This document shows positions 6,785-15,194 of a stretch of 64,000 bases of DNA, in pieces. The DNA is from HGM11368 sp051883455 (lineage in GTDB: Bacteria > Bacillota > Clostridia > Christensenellales > UBA3700): NCBI GenBank assembly GCA_051883455.1, contig JBJETT010000004.1, positions 186,001-250,000 of the forward strand, given 5' to 3'. The notes under the pieces are model-generated. The model had not been told where the DNA came from. It worked only from the letters and a program-made list of their open reading frames with translations, and searched no databases. Position numbers and translations under genes: made by a program. Each line of letters begins with the position of its first letter. The stretch's first letter is position 1.

Positions 6785-7243
6785 ATGAAGTGCATTTATT
6801 GTGGTTGTCTTGACGACAAGGTTATTGATAGCCGTGTGAGCGATGACGGAACGTCAATCAGGAGACGTAGAGAGTGCCTTGGTTGTGGCAAGAGATATAC
6901 GACTTACGAGACGGTTGAGACTACGCCGATTATGGTAGTCAAAAAGTCGGGTTGTAGGCAACAGTTTGCCAGCGCCAAAATTAAGCAAGGCATCGTCAAA
7001 GCGTGCGAAAAACGTCCTGTGTCTATGAACGATATAGATAGACTCGTCAACGAAATCGAGATGAAAATCCACAACAATTTTGACGGCGAAGTTACCACGT
7101 CGCAGATAGGCGAGTACGTTATGGAAGGGCTCAAAGAGCTCGACGACGTAGCATACGTAAGATTTGCCGCAATCTATAGACAGTTTAAGGACATCAATAG
7201 CTGGCTTAGCGAAATACAAGAAGTGCTCAAAACCAAAAAGTAA
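6785..7243 (+). CDS. nrdR: Transcriptional repressor NrdR
   Basis: A 152-residue regulator that senses ATP/dATP and represses ribonucleotide reductase genes. A zinc ribbon with two Cys pairs spans the first ~35 residues (CIYCGC ... CLGCGKRY), with the typical basic SIRRRREC stretch between them. An ATP-cone domain (about residues 47-137) follows, with IMVVKKSG, SAKIKQGIVKACEKRP and YVRFAAIYRQF. Length is normal. It has its own promoter and GGAG site and ends in a strong terminator. No ribonucleotide reductase gene lies in the window, so its targets are elsewhere. Confidence 0.95.
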   Translation: MKCIYCGCLDDKVIDSRVSDDGTSIRRRRECLGCGKRYTTYETVETTPIMVVKKSGCRQQFASAKIKQGIVKACEKRPVSMNDIDRLVNEIEMKIHNNFDGEVTTSQIGEYVMEGLKELDDVAYVRFAAIYRQFKDINSWLSEIQEVLKTKK

Positions 7244-7251
7244 TCATAAAC

Positions 7252-7272
7252 AACCGCCAAGGGCGGTTTTTT
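7252..7272 (+). terminator. Intrinsic terminator after nrdR
   Basis: AACCGCC (7252-7258), loop AAG, GGCGGTT (7262-7268) and a run of T. Confidence 0.9.
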
Positions 7273-7351
7273 GTTGCAATTGCTTATATTTTTCGACAAA
7301 ATTGCTTATAAATTTTTCTCTTTGAGAATAGTATGTTGCAAGGAGAAAATT

Positions 7352-8056
7352 ATGTTGTTGAGTGCTTTGTTTGCGTTGTTTAGCAACGTATTATTTTTTA
7401 CAGGTTACGTAGAAAGGCAAAACTCGTTTGCCATGCCTCTTGACGAAAAGACCGAGCAAGAATTGCTAGAAAAAATGTGGGCGGGCGATAGTAGAGCAAA
7501 GGAAGAACTAGTCAAGCACAATATGCGCCTCATTGCTCACGTAGCCAAAAAGTACGCCGGTTGCAACGACAACGACGAGCTTATCTCGGTTGGCTCGATA
7601 GGTCTGGTCAAAGCCGTCAACACCTACAGCAAAGGCAAAGGCACGCGCTTTGCAACCTACGCCAGCAAGTGTATCGAAAACGAAATTTTGATGATGCTTA
7701 GAAGCACCAAAAAGCTCAAAGCCAATAGGTCGCTATACGAGCCGGTAAGCTATGACAAAGACGGCAACGAAGTATTACTAATTGACCTACTTAGCTTAGA
7801 CGAGGAGAGCTTGGTGGGTAAAGTCGAAGCCGATATCGTCAAAGAAAGGTTGCAAAGTATAGTCAAAGAGCAGCTTGACGAGAGAGAATACGAGATAATT
7901 TGCTTAAGATACGGGCTCAACGACATGGAGCAACTCACCCAGCGCGAGATTGCCAAAAAGTTTGAGATATCCCGTTCTTACGTGTCGAGGATAGAGACCA
8001 AAGCCCTCAAAAAATTGAGAGCTTATATGAACGCCAACAAAATATCCTTTTTGTGA
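7352..8056 (+). CDS. sigK: RNA polymerase sporulation sigma factor sigma-K
   Basis: A 234-residue sigma factor for late mother-cell transcription. The start is ATG 7352 with AAGGAG; an in-frame TTG at 7271 lies in the nrdR terminator. The N-terminus has the sigma-K hydrophobic pro-sequence (LLSALFALFSNVLFFTGYV) ending near NSFAMPL, where pro-sigma K is normally cut by SpoIVFB. Region 2 (VKHNMRLIAHVAKKY) and region 4 (TQREIAKKFEISRSYVSRIE) are intact. The gene is continuous, so it is not split by a skin element. Upstream, TTATATT (7284-7290), 14 nt, then CTTATAAA is a weak sigma E-like candidate. Confidence 0.9.
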   Translation: MLLSALFALFSNVLFFTGYVERQNSFAMPLDEKTEQELLEKMWAGDSRAKEELVKHNMRLIAHVAKKYAGCNDNDELISVGSIGLVKAVNTYSKGKGTRFATYASKCIENEILMMLRSTKKLKANRSLYEPVSYDKDGNEVLLIDLLSLDEESLVGKVEADIVKERLQSIVKEQLDEREYEIICLRYGLNDMEQLTQREIAKKFEISRSYVSRIETKALKKLRAYMNANKISFL

Positions 8057-8066
8057 ACACGCCTAT

Positions 8067-8095
8067 TTGACAAAAATCTAAAAAAATGCTATATT
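8067..8095 (+). promoter_or_regulatory. Sigma-A promoter of the RNase P RNA gene
   Basis: TTGACA (8067-8072), 17-bp spacer, TATATT (8090-8095) with an upstream TGC (extended -10). The predicted start at about 8101 coincides with the 5' end of the RNase P RNA. Confidence 0.88.
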
Positions 8096-8100
8096 GCTAA

Positions 8101-8417
8101 TGGAGATAGTCGGATGTTCGCAAGCTTTGCTTGAGGAAAGTCCGAGCACCGCAAGGCAGAGTGCTGGCTAACTACCAGTCAGGGTGACCTGAAGGAAAGT
8201 GCAACAGAAATAGACCGCCCGCAAGGGTAAGGATGGAAAGGCGAGGTAAGAGCTCACCGTCCCCAAGGTGACTTGGGGAGCAATGTAAACCCCACTCGGT
8301 GCAAGAGACAATGACAATCGGTAGCCTGCCGGTCAGACAATCGCTCGAACGCACTGGCAACAATGCGTCTAGATAGATGAACATCGATTACAGAACTCGG
8401 CTTATAGATTATCTCCA
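8101..8417 (+). ncRNA. rnpB: RNase P catalytic RNA
   Basis: The ribozyme that removes 5' leaders from tRNA precursors. About 317 nt, with the universally conserved blocks in order: GAGGAAAGTCCGAGCACC (CR-I), the AGGGTAAGGATGGAAAGG region, GAGGTAAGAGCTCACCG, and near the end AGATAGATGAACATCGATTA followed by ACAGAACTCGGCTTATA. The ends pair (TGGAGATAG with ATTATCTCCA), which sets the boundaries. The layout resembles type A (ancestral) rather than the Bacillus type B RNA. Its promoter and terminator are both visible. Confidence 0.95.
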
Positions 8418-8440
8418 CACCCGTCAGGGTGATTTTTTTT
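8418..8440 (+). terminator. Intrinsic terminator of rnpB
   Basis: CACCC-GTCA-GGGTG hairpin (8418-8431) followed by eight T. The remaining spacer to rarA (8441-8606) is AT-rich with no signal that I can name. Confidence 0.9.
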
Positions 8441-8606
8441 GTAATTTTCTAAGTATTGACATAGTTTTGACATATCTTTTGTGTCCATTAAAGTATTGAA
8501 CGTCTAATTGAAATATTAGGCGCGTTTAGTTTAATCTTTATCTTCTTATCAAATTATAATTGAATATGTTTGTACGTTTGCTAGGTGCGAATAATTGCGA
8601 TTGTAA

Positions 8607-8635
8607 TTGACTTAACAATTGTTAGATAATATAAT
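8607..8635 (+). promoter_or_regulatory. Sigma-A promoter of rarA, placed for a leaderless mRNA
   Basis: TTGACT (8607-8612), 17-bp spacer, perfect TATAAT (8630-8635), then 6 nt (TATATT) and the rarA ATG. No Shine-Dalgarno is present. Confidence 0.8.
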
Positions 8636-8641
8636 TATATT

Positions 8642-9940
8642 ATGAATACTTTGTTTGACACAATAGCCCAAAAATCGGCGCCTCTTGCCGAAAGAATGAG
8701 ACCTACCTCGCTTGACGACTTCGTGGGACAAAGCCACATTGTCGGCAAGGGTAGTTTGCTACGCAGAGCCATTATGACCGACACCTTGGGCAGTTGCATA
8801 TTTTACGGACCACCGGGGTGTGGTAAAACAACTCTTGCCAATATCATCGCCAACACGACTAGCAGTAGATTTGTTAAGCTCAACGCCGTGTCTAGCGGAA
8901 TAGCCGAAGCCAAAAAAGTCATTGACGAAGCCAAGACAGAGTTGGAACTTTATGGCAAAAAGACCTATCTTTTGCTTGACGAGTGCCATAGGTGGAATAA
9001 GGCACAGTCCGACTGCATGCTTGCGGCAATAGAGCAAGGACATATCATATTTATCGGCTCAACTACCGAAAATCCTTTCGTTTCTATGACCAAGGCCATC
9101 GTGTCGAGGTGCAGAATTTTTGAGTTTAAAAAATTGAGCGACGAAGACTTAATCAAGGCTATCAATAGAGCAATAACCGACAAGAGCGACGGACTCGGCA
9201 ACTACGATTTGACCGTTACCCCCAAGGCTCTAAGTCACTTCGTGTGGGCGAGTGACGGCGACGTGAGAGTTGCGCTCAACGCTTTGGAACTTGCTTGTTG
9301 TTCGACGACGCCGGACAAAGATGGCAAGATTGTCATAGACGAGGAGATTGCTTCTCAGTCTATTCAAAAAAAGGCTTTATGCGTGGACGAGAGTCTATAT
9401 TACGATATGATTTCCGCATTTTGCAAGTCGCTGAGAGGTAGCGATAGCGACGCCGCGCTCTATTGGGCTGAGAGGCTTATTCAAGCGGGTTGCGACCCAA
9501 TGCTTATACTTAGACGACTAGTCGTGCACAGTAGTGAGGACGTGGGTATGGCTGACCCTAGAGCGTTGGTCGTTGCGACTTCGGCACTGACTGCATTCAA
9601 AAATCTAGGGCTTCCCGAGGGCAAAATTCCAATGTACGAGGCAATTATCTACGTATGCGAAGCGCCTAAGTCTAACAGTGTGGTGAGGGCAAAATACGCG
9701 GTAGAAGAGACCGTAGCGACCAAGAGCGACGATGAAGTGCCGTATTATCTCAGGGACGCCAACTACAAGCTAGAGAAAGTACAAGGATACAAATATCCGC
9801 ACGACTTTGGGGGTTGGGTGGAACAACAATATTTGCCCGACTCGCTCAAGGACGAGAAGTTCTACGAGCCGTCAAGCAACGGAGAGGAGCAAGGTATGTT
9901 CCGCTCTAAGATAGAGAAAAAAGTCAAAAAGAACAGGTGA
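8642..9940 (+). CDS. rarA: Replication-associated recombination protein RarA (MgsA)
   Basis: A 432-residue AAA+ ATPase related to the clamp-loader family that acts at stalled replication forks. It starts LAERMRPTSLDDFVGQSHIVG, then Walker A GPPGCGKTT, Walker B LLLDECHR, sensor-1 GSTTENPF and SRC at the arginine finger (AIVSRCRIFEF). The C-terminal tetramerisation part contains SEDVGMADPRAL and ends with the PHDFGGWVEQQYLPD motif typical of RarA. The start at 8642 is set by the promoter, with no ribosome-binding site. The ABC exporter genes follow closely. Confidence 0.95.
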   Translation: MNTLFDTIAQKSAPLAERMRPTSLDDFVGQSHIVGKGSLLRRAIMTDTLGSCIFYGPPGCGKTTLANIIANTTSSRFVKLNAVSSGIAEAKKVIDEAKTELELYGKKTYLLLDECHRWNKAQSDCMLAAIEQGHIIFIGSTTENPFVSMTKAIVSRCRIFEFKKLSDEDLIKAINRAITDKSDGLGNYDLTVTPKALSHFVWASDGDVRVALNALELACCSTTPDKDGKIVIDEEIASQSIQKKALCVDESLYYDMISAFCKSLRGSDSDAALYWAERLIQAGCDPMLILRRLVVHSSEDVGMADPRALVVATSALTAFKNLGLPEGKIPMYEAIIYVCEAPKSNSVVRAKYAVEETVATKSDDEVPYYLRDANYKLEKVQGYKYPHDFGGWVEQQYLPDSLKDEKFYEPSSNGEEQGMFRSKIEKKVKKNR

Positions 9941-9943
9941 ATT

Positions 9944-10693
9944 ATGTTACAAATTACCAATCTTAGCAAAAAATACGCAAACAGTGACGTATACGCTGTG
10001 CAAGACGTGACCTTTGAGGTCAAAGAGGGAGAAGTTTTCGGCTTTTTGGGACCTAACGGCGCGGGAAAATCAACTACTATCAAATGTCTTATGGGCATTT
10101 TGCCTTTTGATAGCGGTAGCATCGTGCTCGACGGCAAAAATCTACAAGAAGACCCTATCGCCGTCAAGTCAAATATAGGCTACGTGTCCGACAATCATCT
10201 AATGTACGACAAACTGACGGCGAGAGAATACGTAGACTTCATGGCTGATATGTTCAAAGTCGGCGTCAACGACCGCAAGAGCCGTGTAGATAAATTGCTC
10301 GAAATATTCGAACTCGGCGACGTATATGACAAGTCAATCAGTACCTTTTCTCACGGTATGAAACAAAAGATTTGTGTCATCGGCGCGTTGGTACATAAGC
10401 CAAAACTTTGGGTGCTTGACGAGCCTTTGACGGGACTTGACCCAAAATCGGCGTTTATACTCAAAGAATTGATGAAGGAGCACGTCAAAGAGGGTAACAG
10501 CGTATTCTTCTCATCTCACATGCTTGAGGTGGTAGAGAAGGTGTGCGACAAGATTGCCATAATTGACAAAGGAAAATTGCTTTTGGTATCGGATATGGAC
10601 AAATTGCACGACAACGCAAGTCAGTTGTCGCTCGAAGAATTCTTCTTGTCCGTTACCAATGCCGATAGCGAGCCCGACGTGGACTTTGACTGA
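9944..10693 (+). CDS. ABC transporter ATP-binding protein (ABC-2 exporter type)
   Basis: A 249-residue cytosolic ATPase subunit. Walker A is GPNGAGKST (about residues 37-45), the signature is FSHGMKQK instead of the usual LSGGQ, Walker B is LWVLDEPLTGLDP, and the H-loop is SSHMLEVVE. The SHGM variant is familiar from exporter-type ATPases of Firmicutes. It starts 3 nt after rarA, the AGGTGA site overlapping the rarA stop, and is followed 11 nt later by its permease. Substrate unknown. Confidence 0.9.
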   Translation: MLQITNLSKKYANSDVYAVQDVTFEVKEGEVFGFLGPNGAGKSTTIKCLMGILPFDSGSIVLDGKNLQEDPIAVKSNIGYVSDNHLMYDKLTAREYVDFMADMFKVGVNDRKSRVDKLLEIFELGDVYDKSISTFSHGMKQKICVIGALVHKPKLWVLDEPLTGLDPKSAFILKELMKEHVKEGNSVFFSSHMLEVVEKVCDKIAIIDKGKLLLVSDMDKLHDNASQLSLEEFFLSVTNADSEPDVDFD

Positions 10694-10704
10694 TAGGAGG
10701 GGTT

Positions 10705-12357
10705 ATGTACAACTTTTGGACTTTGACCAAATTTAACTTGTCCTACTATCTCAAACCTCGCTTCGAAAACGCCAAGGACAAGCGAAAATTTATCGTTAGC
10801 GCGATAATCTTGATATTGGTATTTGCCATGCCTCTTGCAATGATGGTCTATACTATCTACAATGCCGCAAGCATGGCTATTCAAATGAATATCGTAGCCG
10901 ACTTTATCTCGGTTATGTTGCTTGCTTCTCAGATAGCCGTGCTATTTATGGGTATGGCGTCTTACCTACAAATTATGTATTTTGGTAACGACAACGAGAT
11001 ACTTATGACTTTGCCCGTCAAGCCGTCGGCAATCTATTTGTCCAAGCTTATCGTCGCTCTTTTCAACAACTTGATTATTTCGACAATTATAATTTTGCCG
11101 TCGCTCGTCACTATTGCTGTTGCGTTCGTAAGACAGGGCTTTGAGTTTGGTGCAGAATACTACGTTTTGATACCTTTTGCATTGATATTCATACCGCTTT
11201 TGCCACTTTTGATAATTTCGGTACTGTCCTTCCCAATTATGAAGATTGTGTCGTATTTCAAAAAGCACCCGACTATCTCCGCTTTGATAACCGCGCTATT
11301 GACGGTTGGTATCGTTTTGGCGATTTATTTGCCGTCTATGGCTATGGGAAATGACGTCGAAGGTGATATCAGTGGCACGCTCATCGGGGTAATGTCCAAG
11401 CTCGGTAGATATTTTTATCCTACCTTTTGCTTTGCGCTTGCAATGGTAGGCAATCAAATAGCCAAAAACCTTGCTATTTTCTTTGCGATTACTATCGTTG
11501 CGCTTGCTATAGGCGTATTGACTTCGCTGTTGTTCTATAGGTCTACGCTATCCAAGATGTCTGAGGGAGGAGGCGTATCGTCTAGCGAAAAGAAGGTCAA
11601 GTCTGCAGAGCCTATGTCCACCAAAAAGGCTCTCGTGTTGAGAGAGCTCAAAGGCGTCATGAGGGATCAATCTATCGCCATTCAAACCTTTATGATGCTG
11701 ATTATGGCACCTGCTATGCTACTTATCTCTGCCTTTATGAGTCGCAACTCTTCACCCGAAGAAGGAGAAACATTTTGTATGGGCATGTTTGAACTAGGCA
11801 TGAGCTTCTTCTACAGCTTTATGATGATTGGCGGTATGAACTACATGTCGCTCATTGGTATATCTAGAGACAGAGAGCAGCTCTCTATTGCCAAAACTTT
11901 GCCTGTCACTTCTAAACAAATTCTTCAAGCCAAGCTTACGCTTAGTGACTTGACGGGGCTATTGGCTGTGATTTTGTCGGGCGTTGTGTTTGCACTCGTG
12001 TCCTCTACAACTTGGTATAACAAGATTTTGTATATAATTGGCGTGTTTGCTTGCACTTGGCCACTCAACTGCTTTTGCTTGATGCGCGACGTCAAAGCAC
12101 CTAACCTCAAGTGGACCAATATCAAACAAATCAGCAAGAACAATATGGGTACGCTCGTTCCTATGATGATATGCGTTGGCGCAGGTATAGCCGTGATGAT
12201 ACTCGGCATAACTATGTCGTTTTTGCCTATTCAAGAGTGGCTTATGTCGCTCATTTTCTGGGCTGTAGTTGCGGTAATCGCCGTAGTATTTTTCTTCATT
12301 TTCCGTTTTAGAAAAATGGACAAAATGGTTGAGTATTTTGATAATATAGAGATATAA
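10705..12357 (+). CDS. ABC exporter permease subunit
   Basis: A 550-residue integral membrane protein with about 12 hydrophobic segments in two halves, separated by a cytosolic loop around residues 285-315 (SEGGGVSSSEKKVKS). It begins with a short soluble YNFWTLTKFNLSYYLKPRF stretch. The pattern fits the 'putative ABC exporter' permeases paired with SHGM-type ATPases. A strong GGAGGGG precedes the ATG. What is exported cannot be read from the sequence. ruvX follows after 8 nt. Confidence 0.85.
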   Translation: MYNFWTLTKFNLSYYLKPRFENAKDKRKFIVSAIILILVFAMPLAMMVYTIYNAASMAIQMNIVADFISVMLLASQIAVLFMGMASYLQIMYFGNDNEILMTLPVKPSAIYLSKLIVALFNNLIISTIIILPSLVTIAVAFVRQGFEFGAEYYVLIPFALIFIPLLPLLIISVLSFPIMKIVSYFKKHPTISALITALLTVGIVLAIYLPSMAMGNDVEGDISGTLIGVMSKLGRYFYPTFCFALAMVGNQIAKNLAIFFAITIVALAIGVLTSLLFYRSTLSKMSEGGGVSSSEKKVKSAEPMSTKKALVLRELKGVMRDQSIAIQTFMMLIMAPAMLLISAFMSRNSSPEEGETFCMGMFELGMSFFYSFMMIGGMNYMSLIGISRDREQLSIAKTLPVTSKQILQAKLTLSDLTGLLAVILSGVVFALVSSTTWYNKILYIIGVFACTWPLNCFCLMRDVKAPNLKWTNIKQISKNNMGTLVPMMICVGAGIAVMILGITMSFLPIQEWLMSLIFWAVVAVIAVVFFFIFRFRKMDKMVEYFDNIEI

Positions 12358-12365
12358 GGAGAATT

Positions 12366-12779
12366 ATGAAGCATCTTAGTATAGATCTTGGAGACGTAAG
12401 AATTGGCTTAGCTACTAGCGATATTATGGGTATTATCGCTACGGGGCTAGAAACTTATAAGAGAGTCGAACCCGACAAAGATATAGATTATATCGCTAAA
12501 CTTGTCAAAGACCTCGGAGTGGGCGTAGTAGTGATTGGACTTCCCGTCAATATGGACGGAAGCAGTGGCGAAAGAGTGCAAAAAGCCAAAGATTTTGGCG
12601 AGCTATTGTCCCAAAAGATTGACGCAAAAATCGACTATCAAGACGAAAGGCTAACCACCGTCACTAGCGAAAGAATGCTGATTGAGGCAGGTGTTAGACG
12701 AGAAAAACGCAAGCAAGTCATCGACAAAATCGCCGCAACGATTATTTTGCAGACCTATCTCGATTGCCACGCTCGTTGA
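12366..12779 (+). CDS. ruvX: Putative Holliday junction resolvase / pre-16S rRNA nuclease RuvX (YqgF)
   Basis: A 137-residue RNase H-fold nuclease. Members act in 16S rRNA 5'-end maturation and have been proposed as Holliday-junction resolvases. The motifs are the N-terminal LSIDLGDVRIGLA, the central VIGLPVNMDGSSGERV, and DERLTTV with the acidic catalytic residues, then the final DKIAATIILQTYL. AAGGAG precedes the ATG. In many Clostridia the DUF1292 gene follows ruvX, as here. Confidence 0.93.
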   Translation: MKHLSIDLGDVRIGLATSDIMGIIATGLETYKRVEPDKDIDYIAKLVKDLGVGVVVIGLPVNMDGSSGERVQKAKDFGELLSQKIDAKIDYQDERLTTVTSERMLIEAGVRREKRKQVIDKIAATIILQTYLDCHAR

Positions 12780-12855
12780 TTGCAACTTGAGTATGTCGGC
12801 TAAGCTTATATTTGCAAAAAATATGTCAAATTTAGTTAAAACTTAGAGATAACTA

Positions 12856-12882
12856 TTGACAAATGCAAAGTATGGATATAAT
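12856..12882 (+). promoter_or_regulatory. Probable sigma-A promoter of the DUF1292 gene
   Basis: TTGACA at 12856-12861 with TATAAT at 12877-12882. The 15-bp spacing is short; a shifted TAATAT would give 17. It lies 26 nt before the gene, which has its own GGAGGTG site. Confidence 0.5.
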
Positions 12883-12907
12883 ATAAAATAAACTATGGAG
12901 GTGTGAT

Positions 12908-13246
12908 ATGTCAGAAGAAATTAAGGACGAAATGATGGAAGAAGACGAAATTATTACGCTTGTAGGCGACAATGGCGAAGAGGTAGAATTTAACCATATT
13001 GCCACGCTCGATTACAAAGATGATTGGTATATCTTTTTGCAACCGGTAGAACTCGGAGACCTCGAAGAGGACGAGATGCTTATTTTCAAAATCGAGAGCG
13101 ACGAAGAGGGCAACGATTTGTTCGTGCCTGTAGAAGATGAAGAACTCATCAACGCCGTATACGCCGAGTACGAAAAAGAATTTGAATGTAACTGCGATGG
13201 CGATTGCGATTGTGAAGGCGGTTGCGATTGCGGTTGCTGCGACTAA
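12908..13246 (+). CDS. DUF1292 (YrzB-like) protein with a cysteine-rich C-terminal tail
   Basis: A 112-residue, strongly acidic protein. The first ~90 residues match the DUF1292 pattern: EIITLVGDNGEEVEFNHIATLDYKDDWYIFLQPVE, then an EEGNDLFVPVEDEELINAVY block. The function of the family is unknown; it usually accompanies ruvX. Unusual here is the last ~20 residues, with eight cysteines in CxC and CxxxC spacing mixed with D, G and E (CNCDGDCDCEGGCDCGCC), which looks like a metal-binding or redox tail. GGAGGTG precedes the ATG and a terminator follows. Confidence 0.85.
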   Translation: MSEEIKDEMMEEDEIITLVGDNGEEVEFNHIATLDYKDDWYIFLQPVELGDLEEDEMLIFKIESDEEGNDLFVPVEDEELINAVYAEYEKEFECNCDGDCDCEGGCDCGCCD

Positions 13247-13266
13247 AAATAATTTTGTTTTGATAA

Positions 13267-13292
13267 GGCGCCCGATATCGGGCGTCTTTTTT
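13267..13292 (+). terminator. Intrinsic terminator after the DUF1292 gene
   Basis: The palindrome CGCCCG-ATAT-CGGGCG (13269-13284) followed by a T-rich run. Confidence 0.88.
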
Positions 13293-13324
13293 GGATATAT
13301 TTATATAAAAGCACTCAAAATTCC

Positions 13325-13353
13325 TTGCCAATACCGTTCAATTATGGTATACT
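13325..13353 (+). promoter_or_regulatory. Sigma-A promoter of rpsB-tsf, with a ~95-nt leader
   Basis: TTGCCA (13325-13330), 17-bp spacer, TATACT (13348-13353) with an upstream TG (extended -10). Transcription should start near 13360, leaving about 95 nt before rpsB. In the leader, CGTGC (near 13384) can pair with GCACG (near 13410) around a T/A-rich interior. S2 autoregulatory leaders are known in bacteria, so this may be one, but I cannot confirm the fold. Confidence 0.7.
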
Positions 13354-13455
13354 CTCAAAAGACAAAACACCTAAAGAGTAGTACCGTGCGGTTGCTTTGA
13401 CCAAAAGTTGCACGATACGTAGGCTTTGGGGAAGAAAAAACAAGGAGAATTTTTT

Positions 13456-14223
13456 ATGGCAGTAGTAACAATGAAAAGCCTTTTAGAGGCTGGCGTGCAC
13501 TTTGGTCACCAGACCAAAAAGTGGAATCCTAAGATGGCTAAGTACATCTATTCTTCAAGAAACGATATTCATATCGTTGACCTTGCACTCTCGGTTGAGC
13601 AAGTAGAGAAAGCTTATGCTTTCGTTAGAGACGTTGCCAAAGAAGGCAAGTCTATCTTGTTCGTAGGCACCAAGAAGCAAGCTCAAGACGCTATCAAGGA
13701 CGAAGCAATTCGTTGCGGTATGTTCTACATGAACGACAGATGGCCGGGTGGTACCCTTACCAACTTCAAGACTATCAAGACCCGTATCGAAAAACTCAAC
13801 AAAATCAATCAAATGGAAGCAATCGGTCAATTTGACCTTCTCCCTAAGAAGGAAGTTGCCGAACTCAAAAAACTCCGTGACAGTCTCGAATCCGAGTTTG
13901 GCGGAATTAAGAATATGAACGGTTTGCCAGGCGCAATGTTCGTAGTTGACATCAACAACGAAAAGATTGCCGTTCAAGAAGCTAGAAAGCTCGGCATACC
14001 AGTAGTAGGTCTCGTAGATACCAACTGTGACCCTGATATGGTTGACTACGTAATCCCTGGCAACGACGACGCAATCAGAGCTATCAAGCTTATCGCAAGC
14101 ATTATGGCTAACGCAGTTATCGAAGCTAGAGAAGGTATCACTTTCTCGGTAGATGAAGAAGAAGAGGGCGAAGAAGCTGTTGAAGCTAAAGAAGAAGCTC
14201 CTCAAGAAGTTGACGCAGAATAA
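13456..14223 (+). CDS. rpsB: 30S ribosomal protein S2
   Basis: A 255-residue small-subunit protein. It starts MAVVTMKSLLEAGVHFGHQT, the invariant S2 beginning, with AAGGAG before the ATG at 13456; an upstream in-frame TTG at 13426 would pass through that site and is rejected. Also seen are WNPKMAKYIYSSRNDIHIVDL, RWPGGTLTNF and GLPGAMFVVD. The C-terminus is a glutamate-rich tail of about 20 residues. First gene of an rpsB-tsf operon. Confidence 0.97.
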   Translation: MAVVTMKSLLEAGVHFGHQTKKWNPKMAKYIYSSRNDIHIVDLALSVEQVEKAYAFVRDVAKEGKSILFVGTKKQAQDAIKDEAIRCGMFYMNDRWPGGTLTNFKTIKTRIEKLNKINQMEAIGQFDLLPKKEVAELKKLRDSLESEFGGIKNMNGLPGAMFVVDINNEKIAVQEARKLGIPVVGLVDTNCDPDMVDYVIPGNDDAIRAIKLIASIMANAVIEAREGITFSVDEEEEGEEAVEAKEEAPQEVDAE

Positions 14224-14237
14224 TAAGGAGAAATAAT

Positions 14238-15128
14238 ATGGCATTTACAAACAAAGACGTTATGGACCTCCGTGCAAAGACCGGCGTAGGTATGATGGAC
14301 TGCAAAAAGGCACTTACCGAGGCTGACGGAGATATGGAAAAGGCTGTAGAAATTCTCAGAGAAAAGGGAATGGCTACCAGCGTAAAGAGAGCAGGCAAAA
14401 TTGCTTCGCAAGGTATCGTAGAAGCTTACACCCAAGGCAACGTTGCAGTGCTTTTGGAAGTAAACTGCGAGTCCGACTTCGTTGCTCGTGGAGCTCAATA
14501 CAAAGATTTTGTAGTAGAAGTTGCTAAGTATATCGCAAGCAACGACGTGGCTGACGTAGAGCAAGTTAAGACTGCTATGGCTGACCTTCTTGCAGAGACT
14601 ATCGCCAAAATCGGTGAAAAGATTGATATCAGAAGATATGCAAAATACGTAGTTGGCGCAGACACCAAGGTTGACACCTACATTCACATGGGTGGTAAAA
14701 TCGGCGTAGCAGTTGAGACCAGTGCCAACGCTTCCGACGAGCTTACTCACGATATCGCACTTCAAATCGCAGCTGCAAGCCCACTTTACGTAGGCGTTGC
14801 CGACGTTCCTGCGGCTGAGGTAGAGAAAGAAAGAGAAATTCAAAAGGCTACAGCACTCAACGACGAAAAGAACGCCAACAAGCCTCCTCAAGTAATTGAG
14901 AAGATGGTAGAAGGCCGTATCAACAAATTCTTCAAAGAGATTTGTTTGGTAGAACAACCTTTCGTCAAAGACCCTGCAGTTGCCGTTAAGCAAGTGCTCA
15001 AGAATGCTGGTGACGTACAAGTTATCAAGTTTACTCGTTTCGTAATGGGCGAAGGACTCGAGAAGAAAGAAGAGAATCTTGCCAACGAAGTAGAAGAGCA
15101 AATAGCAAAAGCAAAAGCTAACAACTAA
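14238..15128 (+). CDS. tsf: Elongation factor Ts
   Basis: A 296-residue nucleotide-exchange factor for EF-Tu. The UBA-like N-terminal domain is clear (LRAKTGVGMMDCKKALTEADGD), followed by GIVEAYTQGNVAVLLEVNCESDFVAR and the two dimer-type subdomains with YIHMGGKIGV and the C-terminal LVEQPFVKD. AAGGAG precedes the ATG, 14 nt after rpsB, and the pair is closed by a terminator. Confidence 0.97.
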   Translation: MAFTNKDVMDLRAKTGVGMMDCKKALTEADGDMEKAVEILREKGMATSVKRAGKIASQGIVEAYTQGNVAVLLEVNCESDFVARGAQYKDFVVEVAKYIASNDVADVEQVKTAMADLLAETIAKIGEKIDIRRYAKYVVGADTKVDTYIHMGGKIGVAVETSANASDELTHDIALQIAAASPLYVGVADVPAAEVEKEREIQKATALNDEKNANKPPQVIEKMVEGRINKFFKEICLVEQPFVKDPAVAVKQVLKNAGDVQVIKFTRFVMGEGLEKKEENLANEVEEQIAKAKANN

Positions 15129-15136
15129 TAATTGTT

Positions 15137-15164
15137 AAGGGAAACGATTTTGTTTCCCTTTTTT
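15137..15164 (+). terminator. Intrinsic terminator after tsf
   Basis: AAGGGAAAC (15137-15145), loop GATTTT, GTTTCCCTT (15152-15160) and a T-run. It separates rpsB-tsf from pyrH, which therefore relies on read-through or on a promoter that I cannot see. Confidence 0.88.
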
Positions 15165-15194
15165 ATGACGAATAACGCGCATAAGGAGAATTTT

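Noticed and set aside
7271..8056. Possible skin-type interruption of sigK
   Set aside because: The reading frame is continuous from pro-sequence to region 4, so no excision is needed.
8172..8384. 70-codon minus-strand open frame
   Set aside because: It lies wholly within the RNase P RNA gene.
14202..15101. 299-codon minus-strand open frame opposite tsf
   Set aside because: Shadow of tsf, no start signal or motif.
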